Assembly (NCBI RefSeq): GCF_036345155.1
Contig: NZ_CP107772.1
Coordinates: 10,230,001-10,294,000 of the forward strand
Source of the DNA: Streptomyces sp. NBC_00582
GTDB taxonomy: Bacteria > Actinomycetota > Actinomycetes > Streptomycetales > Streptomycetaceae
DNA: 64,000 nt
Reading direction: 5' to 3'
Part shown: piece by piece, positions 36,232-45,214 of the stretch
Numbering within the stretch: the stretch's first letter is position 1
How the letters are laid out: each line of letters starts with the position of its first letter
Notes under the pieces: generated by a model
What the model saw: only the letters and a program-made list of their open reading frames with translations
The model's database searches: none
Told to the model about the DNA's origin: nothing
Position numbers and translations under genes: made by a program

Positions 36232-37140
36232 GTGAGCGAGTGGCATGTGGTGTGGGTACCCGGTCCGGGACGGTGGGGAACGCCGCCGACGGAGGCCGTC
36301 CTTGGGATACGGGACCTGCCGGAGGCGGTGGCACGGATGGGCCTGCTGCCAGGTGATCCGGTGTACATCAGACCGGACGGCATGGTGGACCGGGATTTCC
36401 TCGATTTCGTGCGGTCGGCGGTCTTCCGGAATCTGGAACGGGATACGAAGCGGAATTACGGAACGGATTACCGCCCGCTGCTGAGTTTTCTCTCCTCGCT
36501 GGGATCATACCGGGAGATGTCCACCGGAAGCGGATGTACCTTCCCCCACTTGAACAGCTTGGTGAACGCCGCCGCTTCGCGGTCCCATTTCGTGCCGCTG
36601 ATCCGGCCCGGGTTCTCCGTGGCCTTGCACCGCCAGTGCCGGTAGTCCGCGAGAACCTGCGGCGTCGCTTTCCTCCAGGAGCTGCTGAGCCGGGAGCTCG
36701 AAGAGCAGCAGGGCGCCGCCCTCCTGTCGCCTCATCCCCGAGCTCAAGAGCAGCTGCACGAAACTGGTGTTCCGCAGCTCAGTGCGCGACTCCCACTCCG
36801 AAGCGGCGACTCCGCGCGGGTGTGGCCGCGTAGCCCGATGTCGGACCAGAGGCCCCAGGTCCGCGGCGTCAGCCACGACACCCGCGCGCTCATTACATGC
36901 ACGGGCGACTCGCGGGTGCGTTGACGAGGTCGAAGAGCAGCCGGACCTTCTACGCCTCGGTCGACTCCGTCGGCCAGGTCGAGGCAATGTGGCATCGGAG
37001 CGGGCGTGGGCCGTTCAGCGGGCACAGGAGGCAGGCCGCTACGACCGGCTGCCGGTGATGCGGCTGGTCACGAAGGTGTCCCGCGGCTTGAAGCCGAAGG
37101 TCGAGTGGGTGGATCAGAACGGTGTCGTTGGTGCTCGGGA
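36232..37140 (+). pseudogene. Tyrosine integrase gene with two internal segments inverted in place
   Basis: GTG 36232 follows AGGAGGGG. Segment A (36232-36508, +) reads GIRDLPEAVARMGLLPGDP, then NLERDTKRNYGTDYRPLLSF. Segment A' (36510-36690) is coding only on the minus strand: SSWRKATPQVLADYRHWRCK, then NPGRISGTKWDREAAAFTKL. Segment B (36690-36905), also minus, reads WLTPRTWGLWSDIGLRGHT, then FVQLLLSSGMRRQEGGALLL, the box-I arginine region. Segment C (36911-37140) is plus again: ERAWAVQRAQEAGRYDRLPV, RGLKPKVEWVDQNG. The order is natural (A, A', B, C) but the two middle blocks are flipped. Frameshifts are present, and the C-terminal half is replaced by an IS701 at 37146. Confidence 0.72.
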
Positions 37141-37145
37141 GCCCC

Positions 37146-38586
37146 GTGAGGGTGAGTCTGCTGCCTGACGACGGTCCTGGGGATGCGTTCGCGCAAGCGT
37201 CACGCTTCCGGGAGGACTTATTCGACTGCCTGACGGCGCGCGGGGACGAACTGTTCGACCTCATCGACGCGTTGCTCTGCGCAGACGGTCCGGTGACCTC
37301 GCCGGTGGACCTGACGCTGGTGGCCGAGCACCGGCGTGGGCACGGCGCGACGTACGAGGCGTTGCACCACGGGAACGTGGACGTGCCCCGGCTGCGGCAG
37401 GTGCTGGCCGGTCTGCCGATGCCGCGGCCGCTGACGGGCGCCTCGTCCTGGCGGTCGACGTCAGCAACTGGCTCCGCCCCGACGGGCCGACCAGCGCGGA
37501 GCGTCTGTTCTGCCACGTCTACGGCCGCAGCGGACGGTCCTCGGACCAGTTCATCCCCGGCTGGCCGTACTCCTTCGTCGCCGCCCCGAATCGGGCCGGA
37601 CGTCCTGGTGCCAGCTGCTGGATGCCGTCCGTCTCGGGCCCGAGGACGACGTCGCCGAGGTCACCGCCACCCAGCTCCGCCGTGTGGTCACGGACTTGAT
37701 CGAGATGGGCCGCTGGCACGTCGGTGATCGCGACATCCTCATCGTCTTCGACGCCGGCTACGACGCCCCGCGCATGGCTTATCCCCTCGACGGTCTCCCG
37801 GTCGAGGTGCTGGGGAGGATGCGCTCCGACCGCGTCATGCGACGGCCGACGCCCTCGCTCAAGGAGTACGCCCTGTCCTATCCCCAGGGCGGGCGGCCGC
37901 CGAAGCACGGCAAGGAGTTCCGCTTCGCCAAGCCGGAGACCTGGGGCGATCCGGACGCGGCCACGACGCAGGTCACCGACCGGTACGGCACTGCTCGCGC
38001 GATGGCCTGGAACCGCATCCACCCCCGTCTGACCACCCGCTCCGCTTGGATCGACCACACCGTTGAACTCCCCATCACTGAAGGCACGCTGAGCCGCCTC
38101 CAGGTCGACCGCCTGCCTGGCGGAGGCGACCCGCTCCCGCTCTGGCTATGGTCGTTCGCCACCAGCCTGAACAGCGAGGACGTCGACGTGCGATGGCAGG
38201 CGTTCCTGAGGAGGTTCGACATCGAGCACCTCTTCAGGCTGATGAAACGGACCCTCGGGTGGATCCGTCCGAAGCTGCGAACCCCCGAGGCCGGCGAGCG
38301 CTGGACCTGGCTGATCATCGCCGCCCACACCCAGATCCGCCTTCTCCGCGAGGCCGCCGTCGACTTACGGCGGCCGTGGGAGAAGCCCGTCGGGCTTGGC
38401 CGGCTCACCCCGGCCCGAGTCCGCCGGGGGTTTCGGAACCTCCGCCCGCACCTGCACTGTCCGGCCCGTGCACCCAAACCCTCAACTCCGAGCCCTGGAA
38501 AGCCACTTGGTTCGAAGATCCAGCGGTCCGCCACCCCCTACGACGTGGGCAAGACCGTGAAACGACCCGAGAGCATAATCGAATGA
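37146..38586 (+). pseudogene. IS701-like DDE transposase, two frameshifts
   Basis: GTG 37146 opens VRVSLLPDDGPGDAFAQASR, then FREDLFDCLTARGDELFDL. After a lost base near 37436 it continues LVLAVDVSNWLRPDGPTS and FCHVYGR. After another near 37600 it runs open to 38586 with DILIVFDAGYDAPRMAY, WLWSFATSL, FDIEHLFRLMKRTLGWIRP and WTWLIIAAHTQIRLLREA. These are the DDE blocks of the large Streptomyces transposases I know as IS701/NF041680 type. Both breaks are single-base losses. Confidence 0.82.
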
Positions 38587-38765
38587 AATCGACTCAAACA
38601 TAAAGAACAAGCTGAGCTAAGCCAAGCCAAGCGTTCTCGCTGCATCTGCATCTCTCTCAATTGACTTGCATCACTGCAGGTCGAGCTGCATTCAACAGAG
38701 CACACACCATTCTCAGCTACCTACAGCTTCCCAGTCCACAATGCCTTGCCAGTCACAAAACCGAT
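38587..38765. other. Low-GC island
   Basis: About 180 bp near 45-50 percent GC by eye, unlike everything around it, with short iterations (AGCTAAGCCAAGCCAAGCG; GCTGCATCTGCATCTC). No gene. It separates the IS701 remnant from the 3'-truncated gene at 38713-39009 and is probably foreign or IS-end DNA. Confidence 0.5.
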
Positions 38766-39009
38766 GAGAACGCACAAGTCGGTGGCCCTGGGGGAGCCGG
38801 GAGTCGCGGGCCGTCGCCGTCTGCGCCTGCGCGAATCCCCGGCGCACCCGGCGCTCCACGGCCGCGTCGATGCGCTGGTCGACCTTCTCCAGGAAGGAGT
38901 CCACGAGCGCGGACTCGTACTCCTCGCCCCGTTCCCTGCGGGTCTGCAGAGCGGCGTCGAGTTCCTTCTTCAGGTCCCGCTGTCGCGCGCGTCCATGGTG
39001 GTCTCCCAT
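38713..39009 (-). CDS. Hypothetical charged helical protein, probably 3'-truncated
   Basis: 98 aa from ATG 39009. The first ~70 residues are highly charged helix: ARQRDLKKELDAALQTRRER, GEEYESALVDSFLEKVDQRI, then DAAVERRVRRG. They resemble the cytoplasmic head of a common Streptomyces membrane protein. The last ~30 residues, from about 38770 down, come from the low-GC island, and the expected membrane helices are missing. The mobile insertion has probably cut off the tail. Confidence 0.5.
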   Translation of the reverse strand: MGDHHGRARQRDLKKELDAALQTRRERGEEYESALVDSFLEKVDQRIDAAVERRVRRGFAQAQTATARDSRLPQGHRLVRSHRFCDWQGIVDWEAVGS

Positions 39010-39111
39010 CCCGTCATGGACTTCCACGGTAGGGAGCGCGGGCGGCCCGCACGGGGGACAACCCCCTCTTCCGGGTCGGGTCAACCGGGGGGACCCGACC
39101 CGGGACCTCGT

Positions 39112-40044
39112 CTACCGCGTCAGCCCGTTCTGCTTCGCGTACGCGTTCGCCACGTCCTGCGGGTCCTTCTTGTCGTTGTCGACCTGGCTGTTGAGCTGGG
39201 TGAGCTGCTCGGTGGTGAGCACGTTGCCGAGCCGGGCGAGGGCCTTGCGGACCGTGTCGTCGGCCTTGCGGTCGGCGATGAGCGGGACGATGTGCTGGCT
39301 CGGGACGAGGTTCTTCGGGTCGGTCAGCACCACCCAGTCCTCGGCCTCGATGTCGGTGTCGGTGGTGAACAGGTTCGCCACGTCCACATCGCCCTTCTTC
39401 AGGGCGCCCTTGACCAGCGGTCCGTCGGAGTCCAGCGACTTGAACTCCTTGAACTCGACGCCGTACACCTCCTTCAGGCCGACCACGCCCACCCGCCGCT
39501 TCTTCACCTCGGGCGCGGCGCCGAGGACCAGCTTGCCGTTCTGCCCGGCCAGGTCGGCCAGCGAGGTCAGCCCGTACTTCCGGGCGGTCGCCCGGGTGAC
39601 GACGAAGCAGTCGGAGTCGGCCGCCTGCCCGTACGGCAGCACCTGGAGGCCGGCGGGCAGCGCCAACGTGAGCGCGTTCTGCATGGTGCCGGGCTCGGCG
39701 GAGTCGTCCTTGGGGGCGAGGTAGTTGAGCAGGGCGCCCTGGTACTCGGGCAGCAGATCGATGTCGCCCGCCCTGAGCGCGGGGATCACGATCTCCCGGG
39801 TGCCGAGGTTGGGGCGGACCTTGACCTTGACGCCGGCCTGCTCCAGCACGGCCGCGTACAGGTAGCCGAGCACCTGGTTCTCGGTGAAGTTGGCGGTGCC
39901 GATGGTGATCCCGCCCTTGCTCGAACCACCGCCGGCGGTCGAGCCGTTCTGCTCGTTGAGGGAGGTGATGCCGCTGGAGCAGGCGGCAAGGGCGGGCACG
40001 GAGCCGGCGGCGAGAAGGCCACCGAGGAAGGTACGACGGTTCAT
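39112..40044 (-). CDS. opuBC: Glycine betaine/osmoprotectant ABC transporter binding lipoprotein
   Basis: 310 aa. Signal NRRTFLGGLLAAGSVPALAAC carries a twin-Arg-like RRTFLGG plus lipobox, with Cys near 22. The OpuAC/ProX fold is seen in GGITIGTANFTENQVLGYLY, LRAGDIDLLPEYQGALLNYL and LVKGALKKGDVDVANLFTTD. It binds quaternary amines or choline-like solutes. Last gene of the opuBA-BB-BD-BC operon, 10 bp after the permease. Confidence 0.9.
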   Translation of the reverse strand: MNRRTFLGGLLAAGSVPALAACSSGITSLNEQNGSTAGGGSSKGGITIGTANFTENQVLGYLYAAVLEQAGVKVKVRPNLGTREIVIPALRAGDIDLLPEYQGALLNYLAPKDDSAEPGTMQNALTLALPAGLQVLPYGQAADSDCFVVTRATARKYGLTSLADLAGQNGKLVLGAAPEVKKRRVGVVGLKEVYGVEFKEFKSLDSDGPLVKGALKKGDVDVANLFTTDTDIEAEDWVVLTDPKNLVPSQHIVPLIADRKADDTVRKALARLGNVLTTEQLTQLNSQVDNDKKDPQDVANAYAKQNGLTR

Positions 40045-40054
40045 GGGCGGTGTC

Positions 40055-40717
40055 CTAGGCGGTGCGGTGGCGGAAGAGGAAGCGCTGGAGGCCGGAGAGC
40101 AGCAGGTCGAGCGTGACGGCGACCACGGCGACCAGCACCGCGCCGCCCATCACCTGCACGAGGTCGCGCTGGGCGAGGCCGTCGAAGACGTAGCGGCCGA
40201 GGCCGCCGAAGGAGACGTACGCGGCGATGGTCGCCGTGGCGACGACCTGGATGAGCGCGAGCCGCAGGCCGGTCATGATCAGGGGGAGCGCGAGGGGCAG
40301 CTCCACCTGGAGGAGGACCTGGTGGCCGCGCATGCCCTGTCCGCGTGCCGCGTCCTTCACCTCCGGGTCGACGGCCGCCATGCCCGCGTAGGTGTTGGTG
40401 ACGATCGAGGGGACCGCCAGGGCGACCAGCGCGACGTACACGGGCAGCATCGACAGCCCGCCGGCCAGGAAGACCAGCACCACCAGGCCGACGGTCGGCA
40501 GGGCGCGCCCGAACGACGCCAGGTTGATGGCGAGGAAGGCGCCCTTGCCGGTGTGGCCGATGAGGAGTCCGAGGGGCAGGCCGATCGCGGCGGCGATGAG
40601 GGTGGCGAGCAGCGAGTACTGGAGGTGTTCGGCGAGCCGGTGGGCGATGCCGTCGGAGCCGGACCACTGGGTGCCGCTGGTCAGCCACGAGCCGAGGTTC
40701 GTGAAGAGTTCGTACAT
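40055..40717 (-). CDS. opuBD: Osmoprotectant ABC transporter permease
   Basis: 220 aa with about five membrane helices. BPD_transp_1 pattern: LQYSLLATLIAAAIGLPLGL, ALPTVGLVVLVFLAGG, and the coupling loop DAARGQGMRGHQVLLQVELP. One of the two permeases, its start one base beyond the end of the neighbouring permease gene. Confidence 0.92.
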   Translation of the reverse strand: MYELFTNLGSWLTSGTQWSGSDGIAHRLAEHLQYSLLATLIAAAIGLPLGLLIGHTGKGAFLAINLASFGRALPTVGLVVLVFLAGGLSMLPVYVALVALAVPSIVTNTYAGMAAVDPEVKDAARGQGMRGHQVLLQVELPLALPLIMTGLRLALIQVVATATIAAYVSFGGLGRYVFDGLAQRDLVQVMGGAVLVAVVAVTLDLLLSGLQRFLFRHRTA

Positions 40718-40718
40718 G

Positions 40719-41360
40719 TCAGGCTCGCCGCCTCTTCCACGGGGTCAGGACGTACTGGAGGGCGACCAGGGCCGCGTCCGCGACGACGGCGAGGAGGATC
40801 GTGAGGACCACGCCCGCGATCACCGGGGTCGGGAAGTCGCGCTGGAAGCCATCGGTGAAGAGCTGGCCGAGGCCGCCGTCGCCGATGTAGGTGGCGACCG
40901 ACACCAGGGAGATCGACATGACGGTCGCGATCCTCACGCCCGCCATGATCACGGGGAGCGCGAGCGGGAGCTCGACGGTCAGGAGGGTGCGCAGGGGGCG
41001 GGTGCCCATGGCCTTGGCCGCCTCCTTGGTCCGCGTGGGCACCGAGTCGAGGCCCTCGACCGTGTTCCGCAGCAGGACGACCAGGGTGTAGACGGTCAGG
41101 CCGATGACGGTCGTGGTGCGGGTGAGCCCGCTGACCGGCAGCAGGAGCACGAAGATCGCGATCGACGGGATCGTGAACAGGACGTTCGAGAGCCCGAGGA
41201 GGAAGCCGCGCAGGGGGCGGATCCGGTGGGCGACCACGGCGAGCGGCAGCGAGATCAGCAGGCCGAAGAAGACGGCGGTCAGCGCGGCCTGCAGATGGGA
41301 GAGCGTGAGCGTGGTCAGGTCGTCGGTGTGGCCCGCTATCCAGGACCAGTCGATGCTCAT
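40719..41360 (-). CDS. opuBB: Osmoprotectant ABC transporter permease
   Basis: 213 aa. ATG 41360 overlaps the ATPase stop (ATGA); the longer open frame to 41741 lies inside the ATPase gene. Membrane helices TLTLSHLQAALTAVFFGLLI and FTIPSIAIFVLLLPVSG, with the coupling EAAKAMGTRPLRTLLTVELP. Pairs with the permease downstream. Confidence 0.92.
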   Translation of the reverse strand: MSIDWSWIAGHTDDLTTLTLSHLQAALTAVFFGLLISLPLAVVAHRIRPLRGFLLGLSNVLFTIPSIAIFVLLLPVSGLTRTTTVIGLTVYTLVVLLRNTVEGLDSVPTRTKEAAKAMGTRPLRTLLTVELPLALPVIMAGVRIATVMSISLVSVATYIGDGGLGQLFTDGFQRDFPTPVIAGVVLTILLAVVADAALVALQYVLTPWKRRRA

Positions 41361-42391
41361 ACGGCCACCCGGGCTTCCGCGTGGGCCTGGCCGGCGTGCT
41401 GGTGGACCTCGTCGCGGGATGTGACGCCGGTGAGGACGCCGGCCGCGTCGACGCGGGCGACCAGGCCGGTGGGGGAGGCGACGCACTCGTTGAGCGCGGA
41501 CAGCAGGGAGTCGTCGTCGGTGAGCGGCCGTACGGGGAGCTCGGCGTCCTGGGAGGCCCAGTGGAGCGGCTTGCGGGCCTCGTCGAGGACGAGGCTCCAG
41601 GCGCCGCCCTCGGGGGCCGGGCCCTGGGGGACGCCCGCGAGGGTCTTCAGCGACAGCAGCTTCAGGCCGCGCTCGGCGCCGAGGAAGTCGGCGACGAAGT
41701 CGTCGGCGGGGCGGGCGAGCAGCTCGGCGGGGGAGGCGCACTGGACGAGGTGCCCGCCGGTGCGGAAGACGGCGATGCGGTCGCCGAGGCGGACGGCCTC
41801 GTCGATGTCATGGGTGACGAAGACGATGGTCTTGCTCAACTCCCTCTGGAGCCGGAGCAGTTCGTCCTGGAGCTGGGTGCGCACGACGGGGTCCACCGCG
41901 CCGAAGGGCTCGTCCATGAGCAGCACCGGCGGGTCGGCGGCGAGCGCGCGGGCCACCCCGACGCGCTGCTGCTGCCCGCCGGAGAGCTGGTGCGGGTAGC
42001 GCTTCCCGGCGTCGGCGGAGAGGCCGACGGTCTCCAGGAGTTCGGCGGCGCGGGCGCGGGCGCGGCGGCGGCCGTGGCCGAGCAGCAGCGGCACGGTGGC
42101 GATGTTGTCGAGCACCGTGCGGTGCGGGAAGAGGCCGGCCTGCTGGATGACGTACCCGATGGAACGGCGCAGTTCGGCCGCGTCCTGTCGGGTGACGTCC
42201 TTGCCGCCGACCCGGATGGTTCCGGACGTCGGTTCCACCATGCGGTTGACCATGCGCAGGGTGGTGGTCTTGCCGCAGCCGGAGGAGCCGACCAGTACGG
42301 TCACGCCGCCTTCCGGCATGTGCAGGGTGAGGTCGTGCACTGCTGTCGTGCCGTTGGGGAAGCGCTTGTGGACCGCATCGAACTGGATCAT
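41357..42391 (-). CDS. opuBA: Osmoprotectant ABC transporter ATP-binding protein
   Basis: 344 aa. Walker A GSSGCGKTT (residues 35-43), Q-loop GYVIQQAGLFPHRT, signature LSGGQQQRVGVARAL, Walker B LLMDEPFGAVD, H-loop FVTHDIDEA. The C-terminal ~110 residues form a short regulatory (CBS-like) tail. First gene of the operon; its upstream region faces the ammonia-lyase gene and carries repeated TGACGTTA-type half-sites. Confidence 0.95.
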   Translation of the reverse strand: MIQFDAVHKRFPNGTTAVHDLTLHMPEGGVTVLVGSSGCGKTTTLRMVNRMVEPTSGTIRVGGKDVTRQDAAELRRSIGYVIQQAGLFPHRTVLDNIATVPLLLGHGRRRARARAAELLETVGLSADAGKRYPHQLSGGQQQRVGVARALAADPPVLLMDEPFGAVDPVVRTQLQDELLRLQRELSKTIVFVTHDIDEAVRLGDRIAVFRTGGHLVQCASPAELLARPADDFVADFLGAERGLKLLSLKTLAGVPQGPAPEGGAWSLVLDEARKPLHWASQDAELPVRPLTDDDSLLSALNECVASPTGLVARVDAAGVLTGVTSRDEVHQHAGQAHAEARVAV

Positions 42392-42414
42392 GAGATGTCC
42401 CTTGCCCGGCTGTA

Positions 42415-42468
42415 TAACGTCATGCAGAGTTCTTGGTGACTGAATAGCTTGTCAACGGCTTGACGTTA
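42415..42468. promoter_or_regulatory. Inverted half-sites between opuBA and the ammonia-lyase
   Basis: TAACGTCA (42415-42422) and TGACGTTA (42461-42468) are exact inverted copies. Between them is GTCAA-CGGC-TTGAC (42451-42464), and CCGACGTAAC follows. The cluster sits in the shared 141-bp promoter region and looks like a multi-site operator. Confidence 0.5.
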
Positions 42469-42532
42469 ATCCGACGTAACAGATGACCGCTGTGCAAGAT
42501 CGAGTGTCCGCATTGGGAAGGGTTTGGGGTCA

Positions 42533-44068
42533 ATGTCGTCTCAGATCGTGGATGACCCGAGTGTCGCGCCCAGCGGCCACAGCGGTCACAGCGGCCACAG
42601 CGGCCTCGTCGTTCTCGACGGCGTCGCCCTCGGCGTCCCGGACGTCGTCCGTCTCGCCGACGGCGCCGCGCGACCGGTCCCGGGGACCGACGCGCTGCGG
42701 CGGATGACGGAGGTCTGGGACGCCGCCCGGCAGATCGCCGCGACCGGACGTGTCTACGGCCGCTCCACCGGAGTCGGCGCCAACCGCAACGAGGACGTGC
42801 CCACCGAGGAGGCCGCCGAGCACGGGCTGCGGCTGCTGCGCAGCCATGCCGGCGCCATCGGCGAGGAACTCCCCGCCCGGCAGGTCCGCGCGATGCTCGC
42901 CGTCCGCGCCAACCAGCTCCTCGCCGGCGGAGCGGGACTGCGCCCCGGCGTCGTCACCGCCCTGTGCGAGGCCCTGGAGAGCGGCGCGCACCCGGTCGTC
43001 AACGAGTTCGGATCCGTGGGCACCGGAGACCTGGCGGCGCTGGCCCAGGTGGGCCTGGCGCTGGCCGGGGAGCATCCCTGGCGCGGCGACGGCGCCCCCG
43101 GGCCCCAGCCCCTCGACAACAACGACGCCCTCGCCCTGATCAGCAGCAACGCCCTCACCCTCGGCCAGTCCGCCCTCGCCCTGCACGAGCTGCGCGGACT
43201 CCTCGAAGCCACCCAGGTCGTCGCCGCCCTCTCCCTGCTGGCCGTGGACGGCTCGCACGAGGCGTACGCCGCCCCCGTGCACGCCGCCCGCCCCCACCGC
43301 GGCTCCACCGCGGTCGCCCGCCGGATGCGCGAGCTGACCGGCGCCGAGGACCGGCCCGCCCCTCCGCTCGGCCGCATCCAGGACCCGTACGGCTTCCGCT
43401 GCCTGCCCCAGATCCACGGCCCCGCGCACGACGCCGCCGACGCCCTGGAGGAGGTCCTCGCCATCGAGATCAACGCCGCCGCCGAGAACCCCCTCATCTC
43501 CCCCGAGGACCTGACCGCCTACCACCACGGCGGCTTCTACCAGGCCCAACTCGCCCTCGCCCTCGACCACTTCCGACTCTCACTGACCCAGGTCGCGCGG
43601 CTGTCCACCTCCCGGCTCTCCACCCTCAACGAGCCCGCCTACACCCGGCTGCGGCCCTTCCTCGCCGACGACCGGCCCGCCTCCTCCGGCGTGATGATCC
43701 TGGAGTACGCCGCCGGAGCCGCCCTCGGCGACCTGCGGGCCTTCTCCGCCCCCGCCTCGCTCGGCCACGCTGTACTCTCCCGAGGCGTCGAGGAACAGGC
43801 CAGTTTCGCCTCACTCGCCGCCCGGCAGACACTGCGCGCCTGCGGCGCGTACCGTCTCGTGGTCGGCTGCGAACTCGTCGCCGCCGTACGGGCGCTGCGC
43901 CAGCGCGAGCTGCGGCCCGCGCCGGGGGTTCCGGCCGGGCGGGCGCTGGAGCTCGCCGAGGCGGTGCTCGACGCGGACCAGGCCGACCGGCCGCTCACGG
44001 ACGACGTGGGCGCGGCGGCCCGGCTGCTGGACCGGTTCACGGACATCTGGAGGGGGAGCGGGGCATGA
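42533..44068 (+). CDS. Aromatic amino acid / histidine ammonia-lyase-family protein with atypical MIO triad
   Basis: 511 aa; ATG 42533, or TTG 42524. The N-terminus has a GHSGHSGHSG repeat. Lyase landmarks: VYGRSTGVGANRNED (catalytic Tyr75 region), NEFGSVGTGDLAALAQVGLA, NNDALALISSNALTLGQSA, YGFRCLPQIHGPAHDA and AIEINAAAENPLI. The MIO cofactor normally forms from Ala-Ser-Gly in SVGASGDLAP; here the loop is one residue shorter and reads SVGTGDLAA. Whether the MIO can form is open. Coupled by ATGA to an RpiR-type regulator fragment and divergent from opuB genes. Confidence 0.85.
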   Translation: MSSQIVDDPSVAPSGHSGHSGHSGLVVLDGVALGVPDVVRLADGAARPVPGTDALRRMTEVWDAARQIAATGRVYGRSTGVGANRNEDVPTEEAAEHGLRLLRSHAGAIGEELPARQVRAMLAVRANQLLAGGAGLRPGVVTALCEALESGAHPVVNEFGSVGTGDLAALAQVGLALAGEHPWRGDGAPGPQPLDNNDALALISSNALTLGQSALALHELRGLLEATQVVAALSLLAVDGSHEAYAAPVHAARPHRGSTAVARRMRELTGAEDRPAPPLGRIQDPYGFRCLPQIHGPAHDAADALEEVLAIEINAAAENPLISPEDLTAYHHGGFYQAQLALALDHFRLSLTQVARLSTSRLSTLNEPAYTRLRPFLADDRPASSGVMILEYAAGAALGDLRAFSAPASLGHAVLSRGVEEQASFASLAARQTLRACGAYRLVVGCELVAAVRALRQRELRPAPGVPAGRALELAEAVLDADQADRPLTDDVGAAARLLDRFTDIWRGSGA

Positions 44069-44283
44069 GCGCGGAGACCGACATGGACGGCAGGGGCGTG
44101 GCGGACACACCCGCCGGACGGCTGCAGGCGCTCTTCGAGGGGCACCGGCTGACGCCGACCCAGCGGCGCATCGCCCACAGCATGGTGCGGCGCGCCGCCG
44201 ACGTGCCGTTCCTCTCCAGCGTCGAACTGGCCGAGCTGGCCGGGGTCAGCCAGCCGTCCGTGACCCGGTTCGCCGTCGCCTCG
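44065..44283 (+). pseudogene. MurR/RpiR-family regulator, N-terminal fragment
   Basis: ATG overlaps the lyase stop. The first ~70 residues are a clear RpiR helix-turn-helix: LTPTQRRIAHSMVRRAADVP, then FLSSVELAELAGVSQPSVTR. After FAVA the sequence switches to unrelated recombinase-type coding in another frame at about 44280, so the SIS ligand domain is lost. The lyase operon has lost its probable regulator. Confidence 0.78.
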
Positions 44284-44462
44284 ATGTCACCGGCTACTGC
44301 TGGCCCTGCGATCGCGACATCGAATACGTCAGGCATCAGGTGTCCGAACTGGAAGAGATCGTCTCCGACCTGCTCGCCCCGCCCATCCGCCATGAACGCG
44401 AACGGCACGAACTGGCCCGGCTGAAGGCGATCCTCGACGCACACGAAAGGGACATCCGATGA
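44284..44462 (+). pseudogene. C-terminal fragment of a large recombinase
   Basis: Frame: DVTGYCWPCDRDIEYVRHQV, then SELEEIVSDLLAPPIRHERE, ending at TGA 44460-44462. Its Cys-pair followed by helices, and its 4-bp ATGA overlap with a coiled-coil gene, repeat the layout at 30300-30660. It is thus the tail of a second Tn554-like element. Everything upstream of it is missing. Confidence 0.55.
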
Positions 44463-44890
44463 CTGTGTTCCCCCTCGACCACGAGACGGACGCGACCCGG
44501 AGAGTCATCCTCGCCGCGACGAACCGCCTGTTCGCCGGCACACCCCACCGGTCCACCGGCCGCCTCAACGTCTCCCAACTCGCCATCGAGGCCGACGTCA
44601 AACGCTGGAACCTCACCCATCAGCACACCGACCTCAAAGACCTCTTCCAGCAGCACGTGGCCTAGGACGAGGCGAACAGAGCGACACAGGCCCGATCGAC
44701 CGACGCCTACGAGGAGCTGAAGGCGAAGTACAACGACCCGCAGGCCCACTGCCGGTTCCTGGAGGAGCGGCTCAAGACCTACGCGGCAGCACTCAACCCG
44801 CTCTCCTTGGAGCACGCTGCGGTCACCGGACGGGACGCAGAAGCGGCCAAGGTCCGCACGCTGCCCCGCCGTCGGCAGCAGATGCGGTGA
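44459..44890 (+). pseudogene. Transposition accessory coiled-coil protein with internal stop
   Basis: ATG 44459 gives ETDATRRVILAATNRLFAGT, then LNVSQLAIEADVKRWNLTHQ and FQQHVA, then TAG (44663-44665). The same frame continues with natural composition, DEANRATQARSTDAYEELKA and HCRFLEERLKTYAAALNP, to TGA at 44888. One nonsense codon splits a roughly 140-residue protein analogous to the DUF6262-like partner at 30652. Confidence 0.6.
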
Positions 44891-44968
44891 GCGTTTCGCC
44901 CGGCAAGCGGCTCGATCTGGCCCCCGAAACAGTTCTCCGCACGCGCAAGGCGATCAGCTCCACGAGTG

Positions 44969-45214
44969 TCAGACGGCCTTTCCGGGACGGCTGGTGGAGA
45001 GACGTTCCCAGAGGCGGACCAAATGCACGTGTAGGGCATCCTCGGCCTCCTCAGCGGTCAAGCGCCCGATGAGCACATCGCTGGTCAGGCCGTCCGCGAG
45101 GGCGAGTAGGGCCCGGGCCTCGCGCTGCGGATCGAGCGTCGCAGCGTCATCGTCGGCCGGGCCGCTTTCGCCAGCCTCCGTGATGAGGCGCGCGAGAAGG
45201 GCCTGGAGAGCCGT
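44969..45214 (-). pseudogene. TetR-family regulator, C-terminal fragment
   Basis: Frame reads ALQALLARLITEAGESGPAD, then REARALLALADGLTSDVLIG and EDALHVHLVRLWERL, typical of a TetR ligand-domain end. The upstream two thirds are absent: the IS605-type right end begins exactly at 45215. The disrupted gene shows where that element inserted. Confidence 0.72.

Noticed and set aside
38746..40116. 456-residue + frame
   Set aside because: Antisense shadow of the binding lipoprotein gene.
44284..44462. Reading this as the natural C-terminus of the RpiR regulator
   Set aside because: The frame changes, the Cys-pair/helical content does not fit a SIS domain, and the overlap with a coiled-coil gene repeats the recombinase layout at 30300-30660.
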